DNA of 64,000 nucleotides from JALHFZ01 sp963674625. Its GTDB lineage: Bacteria > Synergistota > Synergistia > Synergistales > Aminobacteriaceae. Shown one piece after another: positions 1-8,372 of the stretch (the stretch's first letter is position 1; every line of letters begins with the position of its first letter). The stretch spans positions 434,001-498,000 of the forward strand of contig CAXXXO010000004.1 in NCBI GenBank assembly GCA_963674625.2, read 5' to 3'. The notes under the pieces were generated by a model that worked only from the letters and a program-made list of their open reading frames with translations, was not told where the DNA came from and searched no databases. A program made the position numbers and the translations under genes.

Positions 1-4
1 TTCT

Positions 5-11
5 ACCTCCT
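5..11 (-). promoter_or_regulatory. Shine-Dalgarno of a gene starting left of the window
   Basis: Read on the minus strand, AGGAGGT lies 4 bases from the window edge and is followed by GAA. This is a near-perfect ribosome binding site about 115 bases downstream of the E1 beta stop. The next minus-strand gene, which by context would be an E2 acyltransferase or other member of the dehydrogenase operon, probably starts just outside. The identity of that gene is inference only. Confidence 0.5.
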
Positions 12-125
12 GAATTTGGATTTCAACAGCTTTTTTTCTTTAGGTCTGCTTCTTTTCCGGGCCGGGGATCAGAGTTTTTCCACCACCTCCCGTCGGAACG
101 GTCGGAACCGGCAGAAACAGGTTCC

Positions 126-1102
126 CTACATCATTCCCCGGATGCCGGCGGCGATTTTCTCCGGGGTGATCCGGTAGGCCTGCTCCAGGGGACGGGCGAA
201 GGGCACCGGGGTGAAGGGCGCTCCCACCCGGACGATGGGCGCGTCGAGGAGGTCGAGCCCCTCTTCCGCCACTATCGCCGAGATTTCAGCTCCCACTCCG
301 CCCTGCTTCACCGCCTCATGGGCGATGGCAAGACGGCTCGTCTTCGCCACCGAATTGAGGATGGTCTCCTTGTCCAGGGAGAGATGGTCCGAAGGTCAAT
401 AAGCTCGACGCTGATACCCTCTTTCTCCAGGGTCTGGGCCGCCTTGACCGCCAGGTTCATGGTCATGGACCAGGAGACGAGGGTGACGTCCTTTCCTTCC
501 TTGACCACTTTCGCCTTTCCGATGGGGACGAGATGCTCCCCTTCCGGAACCTCTCCCTTCATGGAGAAGAGCTGCTTGTGCTCGAAGTAGATGACGGGGT
601 TGTCGTCCCGGATGGCCGATTTGAGAAGTCCCTTGGCGTCCGCCGGGTTGGAGGGAATGACGACCTTGAGGCCCGGGATGTGGAGGAAGAAGGCCTCCAC
701 AGACTGGGAGTGCTGCGCCGCAGCCTGGTTGACGAGGCCGTCGGGGGCCCGCAGGACCATGGAGACGGGCTTCTGGCCCCCGAACATGTAGTAGATCTTG
801 GCCATCTGGTTGTAGATTTCGTCGAAGCAGACTCCGACGAAGTCGGCGAAGTGCATGTCCGCCACGGGGCGCATTCCCGCAAGGGCCGCGCCCACACAGG
901 CGCCCACGATGGCCGTCTCCGTGATGGGGGTGTCCATGACCCGCTCGGCGCCGAATTCCGCCGGCAGCCCCTTGAACTGGCCGAAGATGCCTCCCTGGCG
1001 GACGATGTCCTCTCCCATGACGAAGACTCTTTCGTCCCGCTTCATCTCTTCCTGCATGGCCTCAAGGGTCGCCTGGGAGAATGTGATTGTCTTCATGCTC
1101 AT
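126..1102 (-). pseudogene. 2-oxoacid (pyruvate/acetoin-type) dehydrogenase E1 beta subunit, frameshifted
   Basis: This is the beta subunit of the TPP-dependent E1 decarboxylase of a 2-oxoacid dehydrogenase complex. The N-terminal pyrimidine-binding domain is intact, with motifs GEDIVRQGG, ERVMDTPITE and VLRAPDG. The C-terminal transketolase domain is split. The frame runs to VELIDLRTISP, then leaves the family sequence, and the continuation (AKTSRLAIAHEAVKQGGVG to the stop at 126) is in another frame. Adding one G to the GGG run at 377-379 (plus strand) restores LDKETILNSVAKTSR and a normal protein of about 325 residues. The start is taken at 1102, 9 bases after AAGGGG; ATG 1096 is possible. 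It lies 13 bases behind the E1 alpha stop. It could be a true one-base deletion or a sequencing error in a homopolymer. Confidence 0.85.
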
Positions 1103-1115
1103 GCTGTCCATCCCC

Positions 1116-2120
1116 TTATACGTAGAGGCCTTCATAGAGAGCCGACTCTTCCGGGACGGGAGAGGTGCGGGCATACTCCAGGGCCTCGCTGAGTTCTTTG
1201 TTGACCTTCGTTGTGATTTCGTCCAGTTCTTCCCGGGTCATCACTCCCGCATCGAGGACTTTCTTCTCGAACCGGGGAATGGGGTCCGTCTCTTCCAGGA
1301 CCTGCTGGACTTCCTTTTTCGTGCGGTACATTTCAGGGTCCCCGACGAAGTGTCCCTTGATCCGGTAGGTTTTGCATTCGAGAATAGCCGGTCCTTCTCC
1401 CCTTCTGGCCCGCTCGATGAGTTCCTTCGCCGCCTCGTAGACCGCGAAGACGTCGTTGCCGTCCACGATGACCCCGGGCATTCCGTACCCCTGGGCACGG
1501 TCGGCTATGTCCGCCACGGAGGTCGTGGTGAGGTAGGGGGTCGTCGACGCCCACTGGTTGTTTTCGCAGAGAAATATCACCGGGAGTTTCCATACCGCTG
1601 CCATGTTCGCCGCCTCGTGGAAGGTGCCACGGTTGGAGGCCCCGTCTCCGAAGAAGGCCACGGAGACCCCGTCGGTCTTCTGCATCTTCTGGGCGAGGGC
1701 CGCTCCCGTGGCCATGGTGAATCCCCCTCCGACGATGCCGTTGGCCCCGAGCATGCCGACGCTGAAGTCGGCGATGTGCATTGAGCCGCCCTTCCCCTTG
1801 CAGCACCCGGTGCTCTTTCCGAAGAGCTCGGCCATCATGTGCTTGAGGTCCGCTCCCTTGGCGATGGTGTGGCCGTGCCCCCTGTGGGTGCTCTGGATGT
1901 AGTCGGTCTTTCTGAGGTTCGCCATGACGCCCGCGGCAGTGGCCTCTTCGCCCACGTAGAGATGGACGAATCCGGGGATTTCACCCTCGAAGAAATACTT
2001 CTCCACGGTGAGCTCGAAGTTGCGGATCTTCACCATGGTCTCGTAGAAAAATTTCAGCTTTTCCTTGTCGTACCCGGTCAGAGGAAGTACAGCCTCTTTC
2101 CTTTCCGGCATTGCGCACAT
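1116..2120 (-). CDS. 2-oxoacid (pyruvate/acetoin-type) dehydrogenase E1 alpha subunit
   Basis: This is the TPP-dependent alpha subunit of E1 (334 aa), which decarboxylates a 2-oxoacid and passes the acyl unit to E2 lipoyl groups. The thiamine-diphosphate/Mg motif starts at GDGASNRG (residues about 158-165) and ends at CENN near residue 187. KGKGGSMH and GANGIVGGG are typical of AcoA/PdhA proteins. ATG 2120 was chosen because GAGGTG lies 6 bases upstream; a GTG at 2129 would place that site inside the gene. It is first in an operon with E1 beta and follows a GntR regulator by 124 bases. The exact substrate (pyruvate, acetoin or branched-chain 2-oxoacid) cannot be fixed from sequence alone. Confidence 0.9.
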   Translation of the reverse strand: MCAMPERKEAVLPLTGYDKEKLKFFYETMVKIRNFELTVEKYFFEGEIPGFVHLYVGEEATAAGVMANLRKTDYIQSTHRGHGHTIAKGADLKHMMAELFGKSTGCCKGKGGSMHIADFSVGMLGANGIVGGGFTMATGAALAQKMQKTDGVSVAFFGDGASNRGTFHEAANMAAVWKLPVIFLCENNQWASTTPYLTTTSVADIADRAQGYGMPGVIVDGNDVFAVYEAAKELIERARRGEGPAILECKTYRIKGHFVGDPEMYRTKKEVQQVLEETDPIPRFEKKVLDAGVMTREELDEITTKVNKELSEALEYARTSPVPEESALYEGLYV

Positions 2121-2244
2121 GCAGATCACCTCGTCAAATTCTGGTCTTGTAGAGTCGAAAAAAGCATACCGGTTCTCTGCCGCTCCCGAAAACTCCGGAG
2201 AGCGGGAAAAAGCACCCCCCTTTCCTCAACGGAAAAATTTCATT

Positions 2245-2898
2245 TTACAGGACATTTTCCAGTGTGCCCGAGAGGGAAAGAACATTTCCTCGTCCGGTGA
2301 CCATGTGGCGGTGCATCGCCGCCGCAGCTTCTTCGGGGTCCCTTCTTCGGACAGCCCGGGCGATATCGCTGTGCTGCCCGAAGGACCGCTCGACGCTTCC
2401 CGGTCCCCGGAGGACGGCGGAGCCCATGGAAAAAAAACGGTCCCGGACTCTCTTGATGGTGGAGAAAATCAGTGCATTGGAATAAATGCGCAGGTAAAAA
2501 TCGTGAAAATCCTTGTCGTGCCTCAGATATTCGAGAACATCCTTCCGTTCCATGGATTCCCTCTGAAGCCGCAGGATTTCGTCCACCTGAAGGAAATGCT
2601 CCTCCGTCATGATGGGAATAATCTCCTTTATGACGAATTCCTCGATGGCCATCCGGAGCGCGAAGGTCTCGTTTACCTCCACTACGGAAACCTCGGGAAT
2701 GGTCACCCCCCGGTTGGGATGAATCTCGAGAAAACCCTCCATCTGAAGACGCTGCAGGGCCTCCCTTATGGGCGTCCGGCTCATGTTCAGTTCTGCAGCC
2801 AAGGAGTTCTCGGAGAGAATTACTCCTTCCGACGTCGCCCGGGTCAGGATGAGTTTGCGGATCTCTTCGTAGGCCCGGTCTTTTTTCTTTTCCCGCAT
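2245..2898 (-). CDS. GntR-family transcriptional regulator (FadR/FCD type)
   Basis: This is a DNA-binding repressor or activator of 217 aa. Residues about 8-75 form the winged helix-turn-helix with the family signature MSRTPIREALQRLQMEGFL. Residues about 80-205 are an all-helical FCD ligand-binding domain; DKDFHDF and AAAAMHRHM are the regions that usually supply metal or ligand contacts. A good ribosome site (AAAGGAG, 8-base gap) supports ATG 2898. The gene lies upstream of, and in the same direction as, the E1 alpha/beta genes, so it most likely senses a small acid and controls them. That regulatory link is inferred from position. Confidence 0.85.
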   Translation of the reverse strand: MREKKKDRAYEEIRKLILTRATSEGVILSENSLAAELNMSRTPIREALQRLQMEGFLEIHPNRGVTIPEVSVVEVNETFALRMAIEEFVIKEIIPIMTEEHFLQVDEILRLQRESMERKDVLEYLRHDKDFHDFYLRIYSNALIFSTIKRVRDRFFSMGSAVLRGPGSVERSFGQHSDIARAVRRRDPEEAAAAMHRHMVTGRGNVLSLSGTLENVL

Positions 2899-3013
2899 TT
2901 CCTACGCTCCTTTTCTGTCAGGCACCCCTTCTTGTATGCAAGTAAAATACAGGCACCTTTTAACAGGATACCTGAAAGAGAAACCTCCTGTCAAGGAGCC
3001 CCTTGAAGAAAAG

Positions 3014-3059
3014 AAAAAAGCTTCAGATTCGATGAGAAAAGGGATTTTTTCCCGAATCT
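3014..3059 (-). terminator. Rho-independent terminator behind the 3072-3925 pair
   Basis: On the minus strand AGATTCG pairs with CGAATCT around an inner GGGA...TCCC stem, followed closely by TTTTTT (plus 3014-3019). It sits 12 bases beyond the stop of the small gene at 3072 and would end transcription from the left end of the pyr region. Confidence 0.6.
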
Positions 3060-3071
3060 AGGGCTTGCTTT

Positions 3072-3542
3072 TTATTCCGCTTGAGGGTGACCGAGCTCTT
3101 TCAGGAGGGTATTGAGGGCGACTCCTGCGTCAAGATGCTTCTTCTGAATCTGCCGAAGTTCGGTCATATCTGTCTTGTACTCCTGCCGCGAATAGGCCGC
3201 TCCGCCGCTTCGCTGCTCGAGCCGTTCGCAGATTTCCCGAAGTTTTTCGGCGGCTGTGGACATGAGGGAGACGTACCCCCGAAGCAGGGCGAGAAATTTC
3301 CCCTCGGGCAGTGTGCCCTCGGGATTTCCCTTTCTTATGGCGCTTTTGACGGAGCCGAGTTCCTGAAGGATTGCTTCGAGTTTGAGACAGTTTGAGCGGT
3401 AGTCCACCGGGGCGTAGAAAAAGGGCAGGCGCACGATCTTGCGAAGGGTCGGCCGAAAAAGATCCTCCTGGACGGCCATGTAGTCCTTGAGCAGGACGCT
3501 GACCTGCCGGGCCAGCCGGGCTGTTTCTTCTCTCTCCATCAC
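3072..3542 (-). CDS. Hypothetical helical protein, 156 aa
   Basis: I do not recognise this family. The product is soluble, with no signal peptide or membrane segment, and is predicted mostly alpha-helical with heptad-like stretches (AILQELGSVKSAIR, STAAEKLREICERLEQ). It overlaps the preceding gene by 4 bases (ATGA), so the two are almost certainly co-translated. It could be a cytosolic partner of that membrane-anchored coiled-coil protein. The terminator just downstream marks the end of the transcript. Confidence 0.6.
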   Translation of the reverse strand: MMEREETARLARQVSVLLKDYMAVQEDLFRPTLRKIVRLPFFYAPVDYRSNCLKLEAILQELGSVKSAIRKGNPEGTLPEGKFLALLRGYVSLMSTAAEKLREICERLEQRSGGAAYSRQEYKTDMTELRQIQKKHLDAGVALNTLLKELGHPQAE

Positions 3543-3925
3543 GGAACCGCACTCCCTTCCTTAGGAACTTCGGTCTTCGCCGGAACGAGTATTTCGTCCA
3601 GAATCCCCTCGAGAACACTCAGAGCGGGAAGAAGGACGTCCCCCCTCTCTCTCTTCCTCAGGAGGTCCCGTACTGAAGCTGCCGAATCTTCGAGACGCGC
3701 AATCTGCCGCTCCACCACAGGGCGGTCGGAAGAAGACAGGCTTTCGAGCTGGCTCCGGGCCAGAGAAGCCAATTCCTCACCGAGGGAGGCAGCACTCTCG
3801 GCCCGCATGCGGAGAGGATCCGTCTCGACTGGTGGATTTTGCCCCCTGGTCAAAAAGAAAAGGGCAACTCCGGCAAGGGCCGAGAAAGCAAGGATCATCA
3901 ATAAACGCCGCTGCCGTCTCTGCAT
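3539..3925 (-). CDS. Hypothetical membrane-anchored coiled-coil protein, 128 aa
   Basis: This is a small single-pass protein. After a basic start (MQRRQRR) a hydrophobic helix spans about residues 9-24, then a charged helical domain follows (AESAASLGEELASLARSQLE, RQIARLEDSAASVRDLLRKR). The start at 3925 is set by GGAGG about 10 bases upstream; a GTG at 3955 lacks such a site. It lies 123 bases behind pyrE and overlaps the next gene by 4 bases. It is probably the first gene of a two-gene tail that may be co-transcribed with the pyr operon. No function can be assigned. Confidence 0.6.
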   Translation of the reverse strand: MQRRQRRLLMILAFSALAGVALFFLTRGQNPPVETDPLRMRAESAASLGEELASLARSQLESLSSSDRPVVERQIARLEDSAASVRDLLRKRERGDVLLPALSVLEGILDEILVPAKTEVPKEGSAVP

Positions 3926-4048
3926 TCTTCTCGCCCCCTCCGGCCATTGTATCACCGAAGAGGCGGAGGGGAAAAATCCCTCAGGGCGTCCTCGCTCCGC
4001 AGTATTGAAAAAGTCATCTCGTGCTGCCGCCGAAGGGACGTACCGCGG

Positions 4049-4636
4049 TCAGCTCTTCGCCGTTCGGCTTCCGGGCTTGACCAGGGGTCTGCCGGCGGCG
4101 CATAGGGGGCACTCCTCCGGACTCCAGAGGGGAAAGTTCACCTTCCAGAGGGATTCGGGAACATGGGGAAGGGAGGATTTTCCTCCGCTCCTGTCGATGA
4201 TGGCCCCGGTGCCGACCCACTCCGCTCCGCCCGAGGAGAAGAGCCTGCCGACTTCGCCGGAAGAAACTCCGGTGGTGACCACATCCTCCACGACGAAAAC
4301 CCGTTTTCCTCCCGGAAAAGGAAAACGACGCAGCGCCATGGCCCCGTCCTGGCGCTCGCAGAAGAGGAAGGGGAGGTTCAGTTCCCGGGCGACTTCGTGG
4401 CCGATGATCATCCCGCCGAGGGCAGGCGCCGAGATGATGTCGGGACGATAGGGAGCGGCCTTTTCCGCCAGGGCCTTTCCCGCGAAGGCGGCGTATTCGG
4501 GAAAACGGAGCAGCAGGGCGCACTGCATATAATCGCTGCTGTGCTTTCCCGAGGTGAGAAGAAAATGCCCTTCGAGATGGGCATCGCTCTCCTTCATCAT
4601 CTGCTGAAGTTTGGCGAGCATTACCGATTCTTCCAT
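4049..4636 (-). CDS. pyrE: Orotate phosphoribosyltransferase
   Basis: PyrE (195 aa) joins orotate and PRPP to form orotidine 5'-phosphate in de novo UMP synthesis. The PRPP-binding signature VFVVEDVVTTGVSSGE is at about residues 110-125, and the early segment LLTSGKHSSDY is the family's substrate loop. ATG 4636 is preceded by GGAGGGG; the open frame upstream is not coding. The last 16 bases of pyrF overlap its start, so the two are translationally coupled. The C-terminal tail has the short motif CPLCAAGRPLV, seen in the longer PyrE group. It is the last pyr gene of the operon. Confidence 0.92.
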   Translation of the reverse strand: MEESVMLAKLQQMMKESDAHLEGHFLLTSGKHSSDYMQCALLLRFPEYAAFAGKALAEKAAPYRPDIISAPALGGMIIGHEVARELNLPFLFCERQDGAMALRRFPFPGGKRVFVVEDVVTTGVSSGEVGRLFSSGGAEWVGTGAIIDRSGGKSSLPHVPESLWKVNFPLWSPEECPLCAAGRPLVKPGSRTAKS

Positions 4637-5361
4637 TTCAGCCCCTCCTCGATCTCTTTTCCTATGGACTTCAATGCCGACTTTCTGTCGGCAGCCTGAA
4701 CGATGGGACGCCCCACCACGATGAAATCCGCCCCCGACCGTATGGTCTTCCCGGGCGTGGCCACTCTGGCCTGATCGTCCTGCGCAGCGGCGGGACGAAC
4801 CCCCGGCACCACGGTGAATAGGCCTTTTCCCGCCGACAGGACGACGGGCAGGTCGAGGGGAGAGCAGACGATCCCGTCCATCCCCGTCTCCCGGCAGAGT
4901 CCGGCCCTGGCCTTCAGCGCCTCGGAAAGAACGCACCCCGGGGCGGCTTCCTCCCAGGAGGCCTCGTCGAAACTCGTAAGGACGGTCACACCCAAAAGGT
5001 TCGTTCCTCCGCCGGACTTTTCCTTCGCCCGGCGGGCCTCCTCGAGCATCTTCCGCCCGCCCCCCGCGTGGAGGGTCAGAGCCCAGAGACCTTCGGAGGC
5101 GAGGGCGTCCACGGCCATGAACACCGTGTTCGGGATGTCGTGGACCTTGATGTCGAGAAAGAGGGAGTATTCCTGGGCCATGATCTCCCTCAGAAAGGGC
5201 ATACCGCCCCGGGCGTAGAGCTGGTGGCCTATTTTCACGTATTTCAGCTCTCCCCGGAGGGACGCAAGCAGTTCTCTGGCCTCCTGCACTTCTTCCACGT
5301 CGAGGGCGAGAATGAGATGATCTTTTCCTTCTGTCAATTGCCTGTCCTCCTTCCGGTTCAT
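4621..5361 (-). CDS. pyrF: Orotidine 5'-phosphate decarboxylase
   Basis: PyrF (246 aa) converts OMP to UMP, the last step of the pathway. The catalytic Lys/Asp signature is present as FLDIKVHDIPNT at about residues 68-79. The C-terminal phosphate-binding region VVGRPIVQA matches the GRPI motif of the family, and TVVPGVRP is the usual loop before it. The start ATG overlaps the pyrD stop by 4 bases, and the end overlaps pyrE by 16 bases. Confidence 0.94.
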   Translation of the reverse strand: MNRKEDRQLTEGKDHLILALDVEEVQEARELLASLRGELKYVKIGHQLYARGGMPFLREIMAQEYSLFLDIKVHDIPNTVFMAVDALASEGLWALTLHAGGGRKMLEEARRAKEKSGGGTNLLGVTVLTSFDEASWEEAAPGCVLSEALKARAGLCRETGMDGIVCSPLDLPVVLSAGKGLFTVVPGVRPAAAQDDQARVATPGKTIRSGADFIVVGRPIVQAADRKSALKSIGKEIEEGLKWKNR

Positions 5362-6284
5362 CTTCGTCCCCTCCCGACGAGATCGGCGAGGGCGGGCATA
5401 TTTTCATCGGCGAGCCAGGCCGACATACCCTCCGTGATCTTTCGGGGCAGGTCGAAGTCGGTGAAGAGGGAGCTTCCTACCTCGAGGGCAGAGGCCCCAG
5501 CGAGGATCATGGCCGCTCCGTCCTCCCATCCGGCGATTCCGCCGCACCCCACGACGGGGATGGCGACGGCTCCCGCCGCCTGCCAGACGGTGCGCAGGGC
5601 GAGAGGGAAGACCGCCGGGCCTGAGAGTCCCGCGACGACCCGCTGAAAAACCGGGCGTTTCTTCCTGATGTCCATGGCCATCCCGAGCCAGGTATTTCCG
5701 CAGACCACGGCATCCGCTCCCGCCTGCTCCGCAGCCCTGGCCACGGCGGCGATGTCCGGAGCCTGGGGGGTGAGTTTGACCCACAGGGGACCCGTCCATT
5801 CCTCCCTCGCGATTGCCGTTGCCCGGGCGGTGCCCTCGGGGGTCATCCCCCAGGCCATGCCGTCGCCGTCCACGTTGGGACAGGAGATGTTCAGTTCGAT
5901 AGCCGGAATCGGGGAAGGACTCTGCCGAAGGTGGACTATGTTGGCCCTGACGTCCCTCTCCGACTCCATGACGAGATTTACAAGGAAGGGACGGTTCGAA
6001 CTCTTTACGAGGGGCAGGTATTCCTTCAGAAAATGCCGGACGCCTCCATTCTGCAGGCCGATGCTGTTCAGCATGCCGCAGGGGGTCTCGCAGACCCGCA
6101 TTCCCTCGTTTCCCCGCCGTGCTTCGAGGCTCACGGCCTTCGTGCAGAGGGCCCCTACCCCTTCGAGGCGTTCCTCCCTCCACAGCTCGGATTCATAGGG
6201 CCAGACTCCCGAGGCGATGACCACGGGGCTTTTCAGCTCGAGCTCCCCCACGGAGACGGACAGATCAGCGGGACGGGAATTCAT
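5358..6284 (-). CDS. pyrD: Dihydroorotate dehydrogenase, class 1B catalytic subunit
   Basis: This is an FMN enzyme (308 aa) that oxidises dihydroorotate to orotate. The catalytic-cysteine loop reads ELNISCPNVDG with Cys near residue 134. CGNTWLGMAMD and the C-terminal VVGCGGIAGWEDGAAMILAG form the FMN phosphate site. It pairs with pyrK immediately upstream (20-base overlap), which defines it as the NAD-linked class 1B form. That form passes electrons through the FAD and 2Fe-2S of PyrK rather than to fumarate or quinone. Confidence 0.93.
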   Translation of the reverse strand: MNSRPADLSVSVGELELKSPVVIASGVWPYESELWREERLEGVGALCTKAVSLEARRGNEGMRVCETPCGMLNSIGLQNGGVRHFLKEYLPLVKSSNRPFLVNLVMESERDVRANIVHLRQSPSPIPAIELNISCPNVDGDGMAWGMTPEGTARATAIAREEWTGPLWVKLTPQAPDIAAVARAAEQAGADAVVCGNTWLGMAMDIRKKRPVFQRVVAGLSGPAVFPLALRTVWQAAGAVAIPVVGCGGIAGWEDGAAMILAGASALEVGSSLFTDFDLPRKITEGMSAWLADENMPALADLVGRGRR

Positions 6285-7071
6285 TCCACAGCACCTCCTC
6301 TGCGGCGAAGACTGGTCCGTCCACGCAGACCCGCTTCTGCCCCGACCGGACGGGGATCACGCATCCGAGACACCCGCCCATGCCGCAGGCCATCCGTGCC
6401 TCGAGGGCGACCCGGATTCTTCCTCCGTCCGCCGGGTACTTTGCGGCGAGGGCCCGGAGCATCCCCTCGGGGCCGCAGGCCCAGATCTCCGTATCGCCTG
6501 AAAGCTCTTCGGGGAGGCCCGAGAGGACCGTCCCCTTTTTCCCGATCTTTCCGTCGTCGGAGAAAAGTTCCACGTCCGGAAAGACTCCCTTCAGCCAGCG
6601 GGCGAAATCCTCCCAGCCGCTCCCGGCGACGCCCATGACGGCCCGCTCGACCCGGCCGGCTCCGAGACGCTGCAGGGCAAAGAGGAGGGGCGCCGCTCCC
6701 ACTGCCCCTCCCGCGAGAATAACCTTTTGGGGAAGGGGCAACTCTTCCCGGGAGGAGAAAAACCCATGCCCAATGGGACCCCGGACAGTCAGATCATCTC
6801 CTGCCCTGCGCTTTGCCAGCAGGGCAGTCCCCTTTCCCACAACCCGGTAGACCATGGTAAAAGTCCCGCCAGATACGGAGGCCACGGCGAGGGGGCGGCC
6901 CAGAAAAGGGTCGTCCCCGGTTCCGGGGCGAACCAGAACAAACTGTCCCGGCTCGGCGGAGCCTGCGACGGCAGGGCACAGAACCGTCAGCAGGCCGGTT
7001 TTCTCTCCAAGGATCCGGTTGCTCTCGATTCGGGCGGAATAATCCCGGGGGGCGCTTCCGCCGCAGGTCAT
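6265..7071 (-). CDS. pyrK: Dihydroorotate dehydrogenase electron-transfer subunit
   Basis: PyrK (268 aa) carries FAD and a 2Fe-2S cluster and couples PyrD to NAD+. The N-terminal half is a ferredoxin-reductase-type FAD barrel (GQFVLVRPG, FLGRPLAVASV). The middle is the NAD-binding lobe, with ILAGGAVGAAPL and WACGPEGML. The C-terminus has four clustered cysteines, ACGMGGCLGCV followed by RVCVDGPVF, which hold the iron-sulfur cluster (about residues 226-246). The start at 7071 overlaps the pyrC stop by 4 bases and follows GGAGAGGG. Upstream open frame is not coding. Confidence 0.92.
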   Translation of the reverse strand: MTCGGSAPRDYSARIESNRILGEKTGLLTVLCPAVAGSAEPGQFVLVRPGTGDDPFLGRPLAVASVSGGTFTMVYRVVGKGTALLAKRRAGDDLTVRGPIGHGFFSSREELPLPQKVILAGGAVGAAPLLFALQRLGAGRVERAVMGVAGSGWEDFARWLKGVFPDVELFSDDGKIGKKGTVLSGLPEELSGDTEIWACGPEGMLRALAAKYPADGGRIRVALEARMACGMGGCLGCVIPVRSGQKRVCVDGPVFAAEEVLWNEFPSR

Positions 7072-8372
7072 TCTCCCTCTCCGAGAGTATTCAGAACGAC
7101 CCGTCCTTCCGCCAGGGTCATCACCGGCCACCCCTGGAGAATCTCTCCGTTCCAGGGAGTGAGGCGGGACTTGCTCTTCCACTCCCGCACATCCACGGCC
7201 TTCGCCCGGTCGAGGTCGAGGACGGTGATGTCCGCCACCGCCCCCTCCCGGAGAGTTCCGAGAGTTCGCCACCGCCTCGGTAGAAGGGCTGCAGGGCGGG
7301 ACGTCAGCAGGGCGAGAAGGTTCTCGAGGGGCAGGGGCTCCCCCATCTTGAGCCAGGTATCGAGGAGTACCGCCACGGAGCACTCGAGGGAGGCGATTCC
7401 GCTCGGGGCCTCCTGGAAGGGAAGGTCCTTCTCGTCCATGTGGTAGGGGGCGTGGTCCGTGACGATGGCATCCACGGTTCCGTCCGCCAGGGCGGTCCAG
7501 AGGGCCTTCACGTCCTTCCGGGTGCGGAGCGGCGGATTGACCTTGTAGGTGGAGGAAAACCGGCTCACGAGGATGGACGTTTCATCGAGGCAGAGATGGT
7601 GGGGGGTCACGTCACAGGTCACAGGAAGGCCTTCCTTTTTCGCGCTGCGGATCGCATCCATGGCGAGTTCCGTGCTCACATGGGTGAAGTGCAGCGGGCT
7701 GTCCGTCTCCCGGCAGAGGGCGATCCCCCGCTGGATGTCGATGAGCTCCGCCGAGGCCGGCCACCCCTTCAGACCGCTCACTGAGGAGACGACCCCTTCG
7801 TTCACCTGGGCGTTCTCGGTCAGAGAGGGCTCTTCGGGGTGTTCCATGATCCGGACGTCGAGGTCCTTCGTATAGAGGAGAGCCGTCTTCATCAGTCGTG
7901 CGTTCGACACGGGGCCGCCGTCGTCAGTGAAAAAAACCGCCCCGGAGGAAGCCATCAGGCCGAGTTCGGCAAGTTGTTTTCCCTTTCGGCCGCTGCTGAC
8001 GCACCCGGCAGGAAGAACTCTGGCCGCGAGGGCCTTTTTGCCCCGGGCGAGGAGATATTCAACCGTAACGGAGGTGTCCACCACCGGGTCCGTGTTGGGC
8101 ATGGTCACCACGGTGGTGTAGCCGCCGGCGGCCGCCGCCTTCGCGCCGCTCTCCGTGTCCTCCCGCCATTCGTAGCCGGGATCGCGGAAATGGACGTGGA
8201 GGTCGATGAACCCGGGGCAGACGATCTTTCCGGCAAGATCGAAGATCTCTGCGCCCTCCGATTCAAGCTCCGGGCCCATCTGTTCGATGAGACCGTCCTG
8301 TATGAGAAGATCTCCAGGCTCTTTTTCGAAAGTTTTCCCGTCGAAAATCCGGGCATTTTTCAGCAGAATCAC
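7068..8372 (-). CDS. pyrC: Dihydroorotase
   Basis: This amidohydrolase (434 aa) closes carbamoyl-aspartate to dihydroorotate. The binuclear zinc site starts with FIDLHVHFRDPG near residue 59, and the catalytic aspartate is in IVTDHAPYH near residue 306. The length and sequence fit the long PyrC type that works with PyrB. A GTG start at 8372 is chosen because GGAGGT lies 8 bases upstream and the codon overlaps the pyrB stop as GTGA. A CTG/GTG further upstream would enter pyrB without a ribosome site. Confidence 0.93.
   Translation of the reverse strand: MILLKNARIFDGKTFEKEPGDLLIQDGLIEQMGPELESEGAEIFDLAGKIVCPGFIDLHVHFRDPGYEWREDTESGAKAAAAGGYTTVVTMPNTDPVVDTSVTVEYLLARGKKALAARVLPAGCVSSGRKGKQLAELGLMASSGAVFFTDDGGPVSNARLMKTALLYTKDLDVRIMEHPEEPSLTENAQVNEGVVSSVSGLKGWPASAELIDIQRGIALCRETDSPLHFTHVSTELAMDAIRSAKKEGLPVTCDVTPHHLCLDETSILVSRFSSTYKVNPPLRTRKDVKALWTALADGTVDAIVTDHAPYHMDEKDLPFQEAPSGIASLECSVAVLLDTWLKMGEPLPLENLLALLTSRPAALLPRRWRTLGTLREGAVADITVLDLDRAKAVDVREWKSKSRLTPWNGEILQGWPVMTLAEGRVVLNTLGEGE

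Noticed and set aside
2150..2230. Inverted repeat CCGCTC…GAGCGG between gntR and E1 alpha as a terminator
   Set aside because: The stem is only 6 bp and no T-run follows on either strand.
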